Shown one piece after another: positions 51,026 through 59,579 of a stretch of 64,000 bases of DNA (positions are counted from its first letter, which is position 1; each line of letters opens with the position of its first letter). The stretch is from Mesobacillus campisalis. Lineage in GTDB: Bacteria; Bacillota; Bacilli; Bacillales; Cytobacillaceae. Both the position numbers and the translations under genes were made by a program. The stretch spans positions 1 through 64,000 of the forward strand of contig NZ_LAYY01000004.1 in assembly GCF_000986785.1 (NCBI RefSeq), in the 5' to 3' direction. The notes beneath the pieces are model-generated. The model was not told where the DNA came from. It saw only the letters and a list, made by a program, of their open reading frames with translations, and made no database searches.

Positions 51026-51076
51026 TTGCAATGTCGAATTCTGTTGTGGTAATCTGTATGTGTAATCGGTTACACA
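51026..51076 (+). promoter_or_regulatory. ribose operon promoter with cre/RbsR operator
   Basis: TTGCAA (51026-51031) and TAATCT (51050-51055) with an 18-bp spacer form the probable promoter. Immediately downstream, TGTAATCGGTTACA (51061-51074) matches the cre consensus TGWAANCGNTNWCA at every position and lies within the longer palindrome TGTGTAATCGGTTACACA (51059-51076). It is likely a CcpA site, an RbsR operator or both, in a road-block position. Confidence 0.88.
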
Positions 51077-51092
51077 CAAAAGAGGTGAGAAA

Positions 51093-52082
51093 GTGGCAAC
51101 CATTAAGGATGTGGCCAAAAAAGCGGGGGTATCGGTTGCGACCGTCTCAAGAGCAATCAATGATAAAGGATATGTTCATGAAGATACCCGCAAGCTGATT
51201 GATGAGGCCATCCGGGAGTTGAATTATAAACCGAATGAGGTGGCTCGCTCCCTTTTTAATAAAAAGTCGCGGCTGATCGGCTTGATTCTGCCTGATATCC
51301 GCAACCCCTTTTTTCCAGAACTGGCCCGGGGTGTGGAAGACGAGATGCAGGCACATGGTTTCAGGCTGATTATTGGGAACGCCGACGAACAGCTGGACAA
51401 AGAAATTGACTATATTGAAACGTTTAAACTAAATAATGTAATCGGTCTCATATCCGCATCAACCAATGCTGTTTTATCTCAATATAAATCTCTTTCGTTT
51501 CCGCTGGTCCTGCTTGACCGGACATCGGAAGAGCATCCTTCAGTCCATGCGGATGGCTATGCAGGAGGGCGGTTAGCGGCAAGGGAACTGGTGAACCGCG
51601 GAAGCTCGAGGATTACCCTGCTTAAGGGACCTGTTGAATTCCAGACAGCGCGGGACCGCTTCAAAGGAGCGGTCGATGAACTATATAGCGCCAACGTTGA
51701 ATTCGACGTGATGACCACCGCCTCGTTCGCTTTTCAGGAGGCGGAATACTGGGCGAAGGAACTTTTTGAAAAGTACCCTGATACCGATGGCGTGATTGCC
51801 AGCAATGATGTGGTTGCAGCAGCTATCATCCACGAGGCCCACAGAGTCGGGAAGAAGATGCCTGAAGAGCTGCAAATCATCGGTTTTGACGATATCCCTT
51901 TCAGCCAGTTTTTATATCCCGCGCTGTCGACGATCCGCCAGCCGGCTTATGATATGGGCAGGGAAGCTGCAAAACTACTAATTAAGCAAATTAACGGGGA
52001 GAAGCTTGAATCAAAAAGAATTCAGCTGCCTGTACAATTTATCGAAAGACAAACCACGAGAAAGGGAGATCATCATGACTAA
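51093..52082 (+). CDS. rbsR: ribose operon repressor, LacI family
   Basis: The 329-residue protein begins with a LacI helix-turn-helix (ATIKDVAKKAGVSVATVSRA) and a hinge helix (NEVARSLF), followed by a periplasmic-binding-protein-like sensor domain (GLILPDIRNPFFPELARGVE, DGVIASNDVVAAAI, GFDDIPFSQF). It would repress the operon until ribose or a phosphorylated derivative binds. The start is GTG 51093 with GAGGTGAG upstream. It is the first gene of the rbs operon and overlaps rbsK by 8 nt. Confidence 0.95.
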   Translation: MATIKDVAKKAGVSVATVSRAINDKGYVHEDTRKLIDEAIRELNYKPNEVARSLFNKKSRLIGLILPDIRNPFFPELARGVEDEMQAHGFRLIIGNADEQLDKEIDYIETFKLNNVIGLISASTNAVLSQYKSLSFPLVLLDRTSEEHPSVHADGYAGGRLAARELVNRGSSRITLLKGPVEFQTARDRFKGAVDELYSANVEFDVMTTASFAFQEAEYWAKELFEKYPDTDGVIASNDVVAAAIIHEAHRVGKKMPEELQIIGFDDIPFSQFLYPALSTIRQPAYDMGREAAKLLIKQINGEKLESKRIQLPVQFIERQTTRKGDHHD

Positions 52083-52953
52083 GCTTGTTGTGATTGGCAG
52101 TTCATCCATCGATTTGGTTGTAAGTGCCCATAAAAGACCGGAAAAAGGCGAAACGATTCTAGGGGAGTCGTTTAAAACGGTTCCCGGCGGGAAGGGTGCC
52201 AACCAGGCTGTTGCGGCCTCCCGTCTCGGCGCCGAAGTCTACATGGTTGGCTGTGTCGGGGACGATGAGTTCGGAAAAATGATCCTGGATAATTTTAAAA
52301 AGAATGGTGTTCGTACGGATTATGTGGAACCGGTTACACATGCAGAAACCGGGACAGCCCATATTACCCTTGCTGAAGGTGATAACAGCATCATTGTTGT
52401 GGAAGGTGCAAACAAGTATGTGACTCCTGAATATATCCAAAAAGCAATGGACGTAATTTCTTCAGCAGATATGGTGCTGATTCAGCAGGAGATTCCGGAA
52501 GCCACCGTCGATTATGTTGCCGAATTTTGTGGTGAGAAAGGCATTCCATTGCTGTTAAACCCTGCGCCGGCTCGTCCGGTCAGCCAGGCTGTGATTGAAA
52601 GAGCCGCCTACATAACTCCGAATGAAACGGAAGCGGGTTTGCTGTTTGCGGGAGAAAACGCAAGCGATGCCATGAAAAAGTACCACAATAAAGTGTTCAT
52701 TACCGAAGGAAGCAAAGGCGTCCGTTTCCATGATGGTGAAAAAGAGGTGCTTGTTCCTTCCTATAAAGTAGAGGCGGTGGATACAACAGGTGCCGGCGAC
52801 ACATTCAATGCGGCGTTTGCCGTGGCACTATCAGAGGGCAGGAGCCTCCGGGAAAGCATTCAATTTGCAAACAGAGCGGCTTCCCTGTCTGTAACGAAAT
52901 TCGGTGCCCAGGGCGGAATGCCGACAAGAGCAGAAGTGGAAGGGAGCTTATAG
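52075..52953 (+). CDS. rbsK: ribokinase
   Basis: RbsK phosphorylates D-ribose to ribose 5-phosphate with ATP. The 292-residue PfkB-family protein starts [20 protein letters not shown] after the initiator, has the sugar-binding [16 protein letters not shown] segment, [18 protein letters not shown], and the catalytic [14 protein letters not shown] motif with the general-base aspartate. I chose ATG 52075 for its AAAGGGAG site; the frame extends upstream to 52006 but that part overlaps rbsR. It overlaps rbsR by 8 nt and is followed one nt later by rbsD. Confidence 0.96.
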   Translation: MTKLVVIGSSSIDLVVSAHKRPEKGETILGESFKTVPGGKGANQAVAASRLGAEVYMVGCVGDDEFGKMILDNFKKNGVRTDYVEPVTHAETGTAHITLAEGDNSIIVVEGANKYVTPEYIQKAMDVISSADMVLIQQEIPEATVDYVAEFCGEKGIPLLLNPAPARPVSQAVIERAAYITPNETEAGLLFAGENASDAMKKYHNKVFITEGSKGVRFHDGEKEVLVPSYKVEAVDTTGAGDTFNAAFAVALSEGRSLRESIQFANRAASLSVTKFGAQGGMPTRAEVEGSL

Positions 52954-52954
52954 G

Positions 52955-53350
52955 ATGAAAAAGCAAGGGATGCTGAACAGCAGTATTACAAAGGTCCTCG
53001 TCGACCTTGGACACACAGACTATATTGTGATTGCCGATGCAGGATTGCCTGTTCCGGAAGGGGTCGTGAAAATTGATATGGCTTTGAAGCCTGGAACTCC
53101 CTCGTTCGAAGAAGTGGTTGAAGCCGTCGCCGATGACATGGTGATTGAGAAAGTCGCATTCGCCACGGAAATTCATGGAGCGAATGAAGCGGCAGCTGCT
53201 TTTTTGACTAAACAATTTTCCGAGACTGAAAGAGTCGAAGTTTCCCATGACGAGCTGAAAAAGCTCAGCCGCCAGGCGAAGGCGGTCATCCGGACAGGCG
53301 AAGTCACGCCTTATGCGAACTGCATTCTTTATTCCGGAGTGTTTTTTTAA
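52955..53350 (+). CDS. rbsD: D-ribose pyranase
   Basis: RbsD interconverts the beta-pyranose and furanose forms of ribose, supplying the form used by ribokinase. The 131-residue protein starts [20 protein letters not shown] after the initiator, with the conserved GHTD motif containing the catalytic His20, then [20 protein letters not shown] and the C-terminal [16 protein letters not shown] 52955 follows AAGGGAG and starts one nt after the rbsK stop codon. Confidence 0.96.
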   Translation: MKKQGMLNSSITKVLVDLGHTDYIVIADAGLPVPEGVVKIDMALKPGTPSFEEVVEAVADDMVIEKVAFATEIHGANEAAAAFLTKQFSETERVEVSHDELKKLSRQAKAVIRTGEVTPYANCILYSGVFF

Positions 53351-53404
53351 CCAAGTGAACGAGAAACAGCAGCAAAAGAGCCTACCAAAGCCGAGGTGAA
53401 CAAC

Positions 53405-54883
53405 ATGCATATTACGATGCAGGGAATATATAAAGCATTCGGAACGAACCAGGTATTAACAGGGGTGGATTTCGAGTTAAAAGAAGGCGAAGTTCATGCC
53501 TTGATGGGCGAGAATGGAGCAGGGAAGTCGACCATGATGAATGTGCTGACCGGGCTTCATTCGCTTGATCAAGGAAAAATCTTCGTTGATGGAAAAGAGA
53601 TGTATTTTAAAAATCCAAAAGAAGCCGAACAGGCCGGGATTACCTTCATCCACCAGGAACTCAACATCTGGCCGGAAATGTCGGTCCTCGACAATATGTT
53701 CATAGGCAAAGAGCCGAAGAAAGCTTTCGGCCTTGTAGATTCGGCCAAAATGAAAAGCCTTGCACAAGAACAGTTCGCAAGATTGGATGTCTCCCTTCCG
53801 TTGGATAAAGAGGCTGGAAGCTGTTCGGTTGGCGAACAGCAGATGATTGAGATTGCCAAGGCACTGCTGACAAAAGCAAAGGTCATCATCATGGATGAAC
53901 CTACAGCTGCCTTGACGGAACGGGAAATCCAAAAGCTGTTTGAAGTGATTGCTTCGCTTAAAAAAGAAGGCGTTTCCATTGTGTACATTTCGCACCGGAT
54001 GGAAGAGATTTTTGCCATCTGTGACCGGATTACCGTCATGCGTGATGGGAAAACAGTCGATACCAAAGCCATTCCTGAAACGAATTTTGAAGAAGTGGTC
54101 CGGAAAATGGTTGGCCGCGAATTGACAGACCGCTTTCCAAAACGGGACTCAAAGCCAGGAGAAACGGTGTTTGAGGTGAAAAATCTGACCGGGAAGGCGT
54201 TCCGGGATGTTAGCTTCTCCGTCCGTTCCGGTGAAATTGTAGGCGTTTCCGGTTTGATGGGGGCAGGCAGGACAGAAATCATGCGCGGCATTTTCGGGCT
54301 TGATCCCATTGCCAGCGGCGAAGTCCTTTTAAACGGCAAAAAAGTCACCATCAAAAACGCCAATCAAGCGGTTCATCTGGGAATCGGTTTTATCACCGAG
54401 GACCGGAAAGACGAAGGTTTGGTGCTCGACTTTTCGATTAAAGATAATATCGCGCTGCCATCTCTATACAGCTTTGCTCCAAAAGGATTGATCCAGGAGA
54501 AAGCTGAAAAGGATTTCGTGGACATGCTGATCAAAAGGTTAACGGTTAAAACGGAATCTGCAGAAACAAGAGTCGGCGATTTGTCCGGCGGAAACCAGCA
54601 GAAAGTGGTCATCGCGAAATGGATTGGCATTGGGCCGAAGGAATTGATTCTCGATGAGCCGACAAGGGGAGTCGATGTGGGTGCCAAGCGGGAGATTTAC
54701 CAGCTGATGAATGAATTGACCAATCGGGGCGTCGCCATCATCATGGTGTCTTCGGAATTGCCTGAAGTGCTTGGGATGAGCGACCGGATCCTTGTCGTGC
54801 ATGAAGGAAAAATTGCCGGCGAGCTGCCCCAGGAAACGGCGACACAGGAAAACATTATGACACTAGCAACAGGAGGCCAGTGA
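53405..54883 (+). CDS. rbsA: ribose ABC importer, double ATP-binding protein
   Basis: The 492-residue protein has two ABC domains. The N-terminal half has Walker A GENGAGKST, signature CSVGEQQMIEIAKALL and Walker B VIIMDEPTAAL. The C-terminal half has the degenerate GLMGAGRTE, then LSGGNQQKVVIAKWI and LILDEPTRGVDVGAKREIY, as in all RbsA/MglA proteins. It powers ribose import with RbsC and RbsB. The start at ATG 53405 is chosen for GAGGTG 6 nt upstream and family length; GTG 53396 lies within that site. It overlaps the rbsC region by proximity only (1 nt gap). Confidence 0.97.
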   Translation: MHITMQGIYKAFGTNQVLTGVDFELKEGEVHALMGENGAGKSTMMNVLTGLHSLDQGKIFVDGKEMYFKNPKEAEQAGITFIHQELNIWPEMSVLDNMFIGKEPKKAFGLVDSAKMKSLAQEQFARLDVSLPLDKEAGSCSVGEQQMIEIAKALLTKAKVIIMDEPTAALTEREIQKLFEVIASLKKEGVSIVYISHRMEEIFAICDRITVMRDGKTVDTKAIPETNFEEVVRKMVGRELTDRFPKRDSKPGETVFEVKNLTGKAFRDVSFSVRSGEIVGVSGLMGAGRTEIMRGIFGLDPIASGEVLLNGKKVTIKNANQAVHLGIGFITEDRKDEGLVLDFSIKDNIALPSLYSFAPKGLIQEKAEKDFVDMLIKRLTVKTESAETRVGDLSGGNQQKVVIAKWIGIGPKELILDEPTRGVDVGAKREIYQLMNELTNRGVAIIMVSSELPEVLGMSDRILVVHEGKIAGELPQETATQENIMTLATGGQ

Positions 54884-54884
54884 G

Positions 54885-55856
54885 ATGAAAGCAAACAGTG
54901 AAGTTTTACAAACCAGTAAGGGGAACCTCCTTCAATCCGTCACTCAAAAACTTGGACCGTTCCTTGGTCTCTTAATCTTGGTGGTTTTTGTTTCAGTAAT
55001 GAACCCAAGTTTTCTGGAACCACTCAATATCCTAAATTTATTGCGGCAAGTTTCGATTAATGCGCTGATTGCCTTCGGTATGACGTTTGTTATTTTAACT
55101 GGCGGAATTGATTTATCCGTAGGGGCGATTCTCGCGCTGTCCAGTGCATTGACAGCCGGCATGATTGTTTCCGGGTTCGACCCGATGCTTGCGATCTTAA
55201 TCGGCTGTTTGCTGGGTGCCATCTTTGGAGCCGTGAATGGTCTATTAATCACCAAGGGGAAAATGGCCCCATTCATCGCGACGTTGGCAACGATGACTCT
55301 GTTCAGAGGTCTTACGCTTGTTTACACAGAAGGAAATCCGATTACTGGCTTGGGAGATAATATTCTATTCCAGTTATTCGGCCGAGGCTATTTCCTTGGA
55401 ATTCCTGTTCCTGCGGTAACCATGATTGTGACGTTTATTGTATTGTATGTTTTGCTTCATAAAACACCATTTGGACGCCAGACCTATGCGATTGGCGGTA
55501 ATGAAAAAGCGGCGCTGATTTCCGGCATCAAGGTACCGCGCGTGAAAGTGCTGATTTACAGCCTGTCAGGTTTTCTTGCCGCATTGTCTGGTGCCATTTT
55601 GACTTCCCGTCTGAATTCGGCCCAGCCAACAGCTGGAGCATCGTATGAGTTGGATGCGATCGCAGCAGTTGTTTTGGGCGGGACAAGCCTTTCAGGAGGG
55701 AAAGGAAGAATTTTTGGAACGATGATTGGGGTCCTGATCATCGGGGTCCTCAATAACGGCCTGAACCTTCTAGGCGTTTCGTCCTTCTATCAACAGGTTG
55801 TCAAAGGGATTGTCATCATTATCGCGGTGCTGCTGGACCGCAAGAAATCAGCCTAG
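54885..55856 (+). CDS. rbsC: ribose ABC importer permease
   Basis: The 323-residue membrane protein has eight to ten helices and the family motifs LNLLRQVSINALIAFGMTFV, ILTGGIDLSVGAIL, MAPFIATLATMTLFRGL and ELDAIAAVVLGGTSLSGGKG. It forms the homodimeric channel for ribose. The start ATG is one nt after the rbsA stop, with AGGAGG at about 54871 inside the rbsA end. Confidence 0.97.
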   Translation: MKANSEVLQTSKGNLLQSVTQKLGPFLGLLILVVFVSVMNPSFLEPLNILNLLRQVSINALIAFGMTFVILTGGIDLSVGAILALSSALTAGMIVSGFDPMLAILIGCLLGAIFGAVNGLLITKGKMAPFIATLATMTLFRGLTLVYTEGNPITGLGDNILFQLFGRGYFLGIPVPAVTMIVTFIVLYVLLHKTPFGRQTYAIGGNEKAALISGIKVPRVKVLIYSLSGFLAALSGAILTSRLNSAQPTAGASYELDAIAAVVLGGTSLSGGKGRIFGTMIGVLIIGVLNNGLNLLGVSSFYQQVVKGIVIIIAVLLDRKKSA

Positions 55857-55867
55857 GAGGAGACAAA

Positions 55868-56791
55868 ATGAGAAAATTGCTGGCTTTAATTTTAGTAACT
55901 TCCCTCGCCTTTTTATCAGCCTGCTCAATGGAACCGCCGGGCTGGGCGAAGCCTGACCAGGGCGAGAAAAAAATCGAGGATCTGAAAATCGGCCTTTCTG
56001 TTTCGACGCTGAACAATCCGTTCTTTGTCTCATTGAAAGATGGTGTCGTCAAGGAAGCCGAAGCGCTGGGGATTGAAGTGAAAGTCGTTGATGCGCAGGA
56101 CGATTCGGCGAAACAAATCAATGACGTGGAAGACTTGATTCAGCAAGGCGTGGATGTGCTGCTGATCAACCCAACCGATTCCGCGGCGATTTCAACCGCG
56201 GTACAATCGGCGAACAGCATTGGCATACCGGTGATCACGCTCGACCGTTCCGCCGATAAAGGGGAAGTGGAAGCGTTGGTGGCCTCTGACAATGTCAAAG
56301 GCGGCGAAATGGCGGCTAAATATATAGTACAACAGCTTGGTGAAGGCGCTTTGGTGGCCGAGCTTGAAGGAGTTCCCGGTGCTTCCGCCACACGTGAACG
56401 CGGTAAAGGCTTCCATAATATTGCCGATGAAAAGCTGCAGGTCGTCGCGAAACAAGCGGCAGACTTTGACCGGACAAAAGGGCTGACAGTCATGGAAAAC
56501 ATCATCCAGGCAAATCCGGATATCAAAGCGGTGTTCGCTCACAATGACGAAATGGCTCTTGGCGCGATTGAAGCGATCAACAGCTCAGGAAAAGAAATTA
56601 TGGTTATTGGATTTGACGGAAATGATGATGCGCTAAAAGCAATTGAAGCAGGGCAGCTGGAGGCAACCGTTGCTCAGCAGCCCGACCTGATTGGACAGCT
56701 TGCCGTCAAGGCAGGACTTGATGTGGTCCAGGGGAAAAAGGTCGAAGAAAACATCCCTGCACCGTTAAAATTGGTGACAATCGAAGAATAA
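55868..56791 (+). CDS. rbsB: ribose ABC importer substrate-binding lipoprotein
   Basis: The 307-residue protein has a lipoprotein signal (MRKLLALILVTSLAFLSAC) and a type I periplasmic binding fold: IGLSVSTLNNPFFVSLKDG, DVEDLIQQGVDVLLINP, ITLDRSADKGEV and VFAHNDEMALGAIEA, all typical of RbsB. It delivers ribose to RbsAC. AGGAGGAG precedes the ATG. It is the last gene of the operon before a strong terminator. Confidence 0.96.
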   Translation: MRKLLALILVTSLAFLSACSMEPPGWAKPDQGEKKIEDLKIGLSVSTLNNPFFVSLKDGVVKEAEALGIEVKVVDAQDDSAKQINDVEDLIQQGVDVLLINPTDSAAISTAVQSANSIGIPVITLDRSADKGEVEALVASDNVKGGEMAAKYIVQQLGEGALVAELEGVPGASATRERGKGFHNIADEKLQVVAKQAADFDRTKGLTVMENIIQANPDIKAVFAHNDEMALGAIEAINSSGKEIMVIGFDGNDDALKAIEAGQLEATVAQQPDLIGQLAVKAGLDVVQGKKVEENIPAPLKLVTIEE

Positions 56792-56875
56792 ATAGAAGTA
56801 AAAAAGTTCGGCTTTGCAATTAGAATTCACCGTGCTATTTTTACGCATTTAAATCAATAGGCAGTTTGATCAGCA

Positions 56876-56908
56876 AAAATGCTTGGAGCTCTCCAAGCAT
56901 TTTTTTTG
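56876..56908 (+). terminator. terminator of the rbs operon
   Basis: AAAAATGCTTGGAG pairs with CTCCAAGCATTTTT around a 2-4-nt loop, followed by a long T run. Confidence 0.92.
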
Positions 56909-56943
56909 TAAGAAAGAAAGTTTTTGTGATATGAGTTTGGAAA

Positions 56944-57130
56944 CTAAACGGAAAAATTCCGCTAAAATTGGGAAATACCAACATTTCCCGCAATATAAGG
57001 GGAGCTTTTCCGGTTATATTGAAAAAATCCTTAAATTCGATGCCTTTTAAAGTGATTAAGCGGAATATATCCGCTAATTTAGGCTTCTTAAGCGCCTTCT
57101 ATATACATTAACCGGAATTTCTCCGCCTAT
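56944..57130. repeat. four-unit palindromic intergenic repeat element, copy 2
   Basis: Four units (for example AACGGAAAAATTCCGC, AAGGGGAGCTTTTCCGG, AAGCGGAATATATCCGC, AACCGGAATTTCTCCGC) end near 56966, 57017, 57078 and 57130, spacings 51, 61 and 52 bp. This matches copy 1 at 9696-9882. Some units here are perfect palindromes (GCGGAATATATCCGC). The gap 56792-57271 otherwise holds the rbs terminator and the next promoter region. Confidence 0.8.
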
Positions 57131-57271
57131 GATTTCTTGCCTGCACGAAACACAACAGGGCATGATTTATGGGAGCCAGATCATTTTTTAAAACATCACC
57201 AGCATGAAAAATATGGTAAAATAGGTAGATGAATCAAAAATCATGAGCGCCATGATCAAGGGAGAATACAC

Positions 57272-57811
57272 ATGTTTCCAACATTAGAAACCGAAAGATT
57301 GAGGTTAAGGGAAATAACAAATGATGATGCGAAAAGTATCTTCGCCTGCTTTTCGGATGAAAATGTCCTTCAATTTTATGGGCAGGAAGCTTTCGAGCAT
57401 ATAGAGCAAGCAGAGGCTCTTATTGATTTTTTTACAAACAGCTACAAGGAGAAAAAAGGGATCAGGTGGGGAATCGAGATCAAAGGACAGCAGGGAATTA
57501 TCGGGACCATTGGATTGAATGCCTGGTCTCCCAAGCATAAAAGAGCCGAAATAGGCTACGAGATTCATCCTGATCACTGGAGGAAAGGCTTTACTTTTGA
57601 AGCGCTCTCCAAAGTGATTGAGTACGGATTCGATGATTTCGGCCTAACCCGCATAGGAGCCGTTGTTTTCCTTGATAATCAGGCATCCAATAAATTGCTG
57701 TCCAAGGCCGGTTTCCAGCTGGAAGGGATATTAAGAGATTATATGTACCAAAATGGCGTGGCACATGATACTTATGTTTATTCTCTGCTTAAGGATAGCA
57801 GATTATATTAA
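57272..57811 (+). CDS. GNAT N-acetyltransferase, RimJ/RimL-like
   Basis: The 179-residue protein starts FPTLETERLRLREITNDDAK after the initiator, the usual RimJ/RimL opening, and contains WSPKHKRAEIGYEIHPDHWR, GFTFEALSKVIEYGFDDFG and NKLLSKAGFQLEGILRDYM, the acetyl-CoA-binding and C-terminal GNAT motifs. It transfers an acetyl group to an unknown amine, possibly a ribosomal or other protein N-terminus. AAGGGAG precedes the ATG. Confidence 0.93.
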   Translation: MFPTLETERLRLREITNDDAKSIFACFSDENVLQFYGQEAFEHIEQAEALIDFFTNSYKEKKGIRWGIEIKGQQGIIGTIGLNAWSPKHKRAEIGYEIHPDHWRKGFTFEALSKVIEYGFDDFGLTRIGAVVFLDNQASNKLLSKAGFQLEGILRDYMYQNGVAHDTYVYSLLKDSRLY

Positions 57812-57846
57812 GAGTATAGGAAATCCTTATTTTCGGGGTGAATATA

Positions 57847-58326
57847 TTGGATCAGGAACAAAGAGATATCGCCTTAAAGACGTTAATATATTTATGTAAA
57901 GGTTCACGAATAGAAGGTTTACTATTCTATGGGTTGAGGGTTCTTCTATCTGAAAATGATCACAACGGAAACAGAATTGATGGTCAAATATCAATAAATA
58001 TTGAAAACGAATTTGAAGTATTTCCTTCAATGCCCGAAATTCCTCCTCCGCCTAAAGAGAATCACAGACGTGATTTAACTGAGTCAGCAAGAAAATTATG
58101 TGAACTGCGATTGAAGAAAATTGTAGATATCAAATTAGGCAGGGAAATCCCCCACCTCTATTTAATTTTTGATACTGGAGAGGTTCTTTACATTAATGGG
58201 CATCACAAAGATTTTGAAAGCTGGCAGGTGGAGGTTCACAATAACACCAATTTGAGTGATGTTTTTGCAGTAGTGGCTTGTCCCGGTGATAACCTGGCTA
58301 CCTGGGCGCCAGAGGATATTGTTTAA
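57847..58326 (+). CDS. hypothetical protein, about 160 residues
   Basis: No family was recognised. The protein starts DQEQRDIALKTLIYLCKGSR after the initiator, has a proline-rich linker (FPSMPEIPPPPKENH) and a C-terminal half with LYLIFDTGEVLYINGHH. It appears soluble. TTG 57847 is chosen because CGGGGTG lies 8-9 nt upstream; GTG 57838 falls inside that sequence and would add three residues. It may be cotranscribed with the small gene that follows. Confidence 0.7.
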   Translation: MDQEQRDIALKTLIYLCKGSRIEGLLFYGLRVLLSENDHNGNRIDGQISINIENEFEVFPSMPEIPPPPKENHRRDLTESARKLCELRLKKIVDIKLGREIPHLYLIFDTGEVLYINGHHKDFESWQVEVHNNTNLSDVFAVVACPGDNLATWAPEDIV

Positions 58327-58354
58327 AAATATTGAGTCATTGGGAGATGGAAAG

Positions 58355-58507
58355 TTGAAAAATAGAAAAAGAAAAAAAGAAAGGCAGCATGGCTTTTTTA
58401 AAGAAATTCTAATTGAATGCAGAGATTCAATCCTATTTGAAGTAGTTTGGAACATCTTACTGTTTATGCCAAGAATAATGATTCGCTTTGTAAAAAACCT
58501 TTGGTAA
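58355..58507 (+). CDS. small membrane-associated protein, 50 residues
   Basis: From TTG 58355 (GGGAGATGG upstream) the product starts KNRKRKKERQHGFFKEILIE after the initiator and continues into a hydrophobic segment LFEVVWNILLFMPRIMI with a basic end. The strongly basic N-terminus plus one helix suggests membrane association. It starts 28 nt after the preceding gene. No family was recognised. Confidence 0.55.
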   Translation: MKNRKRKKERQHGFFKEILIECRDSILFEVVWNILLFMPRIMIRFVKNLW

Positions 58508-58574
58508 GATGGGAATTTAAAAAACTCGATTCTTAAATAAAGGTTTGATTTTTTAATTAATATTAGGCTATATA

Positions 58575-58958
58575 ATGTTTGATAAAATTAAGAGTTGGGC
58601 GAAAAAATTAAAACAACAGATATTTATTCTTTACTATGCTTGTAAAGATGATCGAGTACCTTGGTATGTCAAAGCATTTACTGGATGTGTTGTCGCTTAT
58701 GCGTTTAGCCCCATTGACCTAACACCAGATTTTATCCCTATTCTAGGCTATTTAGACGATGTAATTCTGCTTCCGTTAGGGATAATGTTGGCATTGAAAA
58801 TGATCCCGAAGGATGTATTATCTGACTGTGAAATGAAGGCAGAAATACTGATGAGAAACGGGAAGCCGAAGAATTGGATAGGCGGCTCAATTATAATATT
58901 TATTTGGGTTCTAATTGCAGTTTGGGCCGTTACAGCAATTTACCCACTATTTACCTGA
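58575..58958 (+). CDS. DUF1232/YkvA-family membrane protein
   Basis: The 127-residue protein contains the YkvA/DUF1232 core LYYACKDDRVPWYVKAFTGC, VVAYAFSPIDLTPDFIPILG and YLDDVILLPLGIMLALKMIP, a two-helix motif with the conserved S-P-I-D-L-x-P-D-F-I-P. The function is unknown. A C-terminal helix (IIIFIWVLIAVWAVTAI) adds a membrane segment. The ribosome binding site is weak, so the start is less certain than the family call. Confidence 0.88.
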   Translation: MFDKIKSWAKKLKQQIFILYYACKDDRVPWYVKAFTGCVVAYAFSPIDLTPDFIPILGYLDDVILLPLGIMLALKMIPKDVLSDCEMKAEILMRNGKPKNWIGGSIIIFIWVLIAVWAVTAIYPLFT

Positions 58959-58974
58959 ACGGGTGCTTTGACCT

Positions 58975-59022
58975 AAAAAAGGATAAGGCACCTTTTTTAT
59001 TAAGCCAGAGGTGCTCCTATCC
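58975..59022 (-). terminator. terminator of the spore-type small gene, possibly bidirectional
   Basis: GGATAAGGCACC (58981-58992) pairs with GGTGCTCCTATCC (59010-59022) with a small bulge, and the minus strand continues with six T. On the plus strand GGTGCTTT near 58961 can pair with AAGGCACC followed by six T, ending the DUF1232 gene. Confidence 0.75.
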
Positions 59023-59042
59023 TTCGGCATTTCCAAGATTGT

Positions 59043-59201
59043 TTAATCTCTCATTGCTCCAGCCTTTCGGGAAGTCATTGACCCTTGTCCTTCGCTGACA
59101 TCTTTTTGAATTTCTTGTTTTACTTTTTGGGGATCAGTTCCCGCGAAACCTGATTTCATTATAGAACCCGCATTCGCTTTGCCCTGGTGATCCTGTTTCA
59201 T
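59043..59201 (-). CDS. small SASP-like protein, 52 residues
   Basis: From ATG 59201, with AGGAGG 6-7 nt upstream, the product starts KQDHQGKANAGSIMKSGFAG after the initiator and continues TDPQKVKQEIQKDVSEGQG to AGAMRD. It is hydrophilic and lacks hydrophobic stretches. The FAGTDPQKVKQEIQ segment recalls the repeat of gamma-type small acid-soluble spore proteins (FGTE/AGTN followed by VKQQNA-like), so a spore role is possible but not proven. Confidence 0.68.
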   Translation of the reverse strand: MKQDHQGKANAGSIMKSGFAGTDPQKVKQEIQKDVSEGQGSMTSRKAGAMRD

Positions 59202-59331
59202 AGAAGTCCTCCTAGTTAGTTATTTAACAATCTTATTGTTTGAGAAAATCATCCGGTATATTCAGAGGGCTTGGACTTTCCTTTCCTAATAAATGAAATA
59301 TTTAAATGTAAAAATATAACTTTCAGCTTTC

Positions 59332-59360
59332 ATAGACCGGCTAGTCTGCCGGTCTATTTT
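59332..59360 (+). terminator. orphan hairpin terminator
   Basis: ATAGACCGG (59332-59340) pairs with CCGGTCTAT (59349-59357), followed by TTTCTCTT. No gene directly precedes it on the plus strand; 59202-59425 shows nothing else recognisable apart from the small gene's leader. Confidence 0.75.
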
Positions 59361-59424
59361 CTCTTCCTTGGAACTTCCCCATCTATTGGCTCCTTACCAA
59401 TTTGTTTTTGAATAGTAAACTTTG

Positions 59425-59475
59425 TTTCATAAAAATGAAAATTTATTGACAATCCAAATTCGCCTCTGGTATTTT
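59425..59475 (+). promoter_or_regulatory. promoter and candidate operator of the ring-cleavage operon
   Basis: TTGACA (59446-59451) and TATTTT (59470-59475) with an 18-bp spacer form the promoter. Just upstream, TTTCAT-AAAA-ATGAAA (59425-59440) is a perfect 6-bp inverted repeat, a possible regulator site. No regulator gene is adjacent. Confidence 0.6.
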
Positions 59476-59579
59476 AAAAGAGAACAAAGATTCATATAAG
59501 AAAACATTAAAGCCGCAAATATTAAAAAATGTATGATTTTATTTGATAAAAACAAGATATCTATTAGGAGGTTTTGCAA

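Noticed and set aside
52805-53410. A 201-residue minus-strand frame across rbsK-rbsD
   Set aside because: It is antisense to two certain genes and shows no family features.
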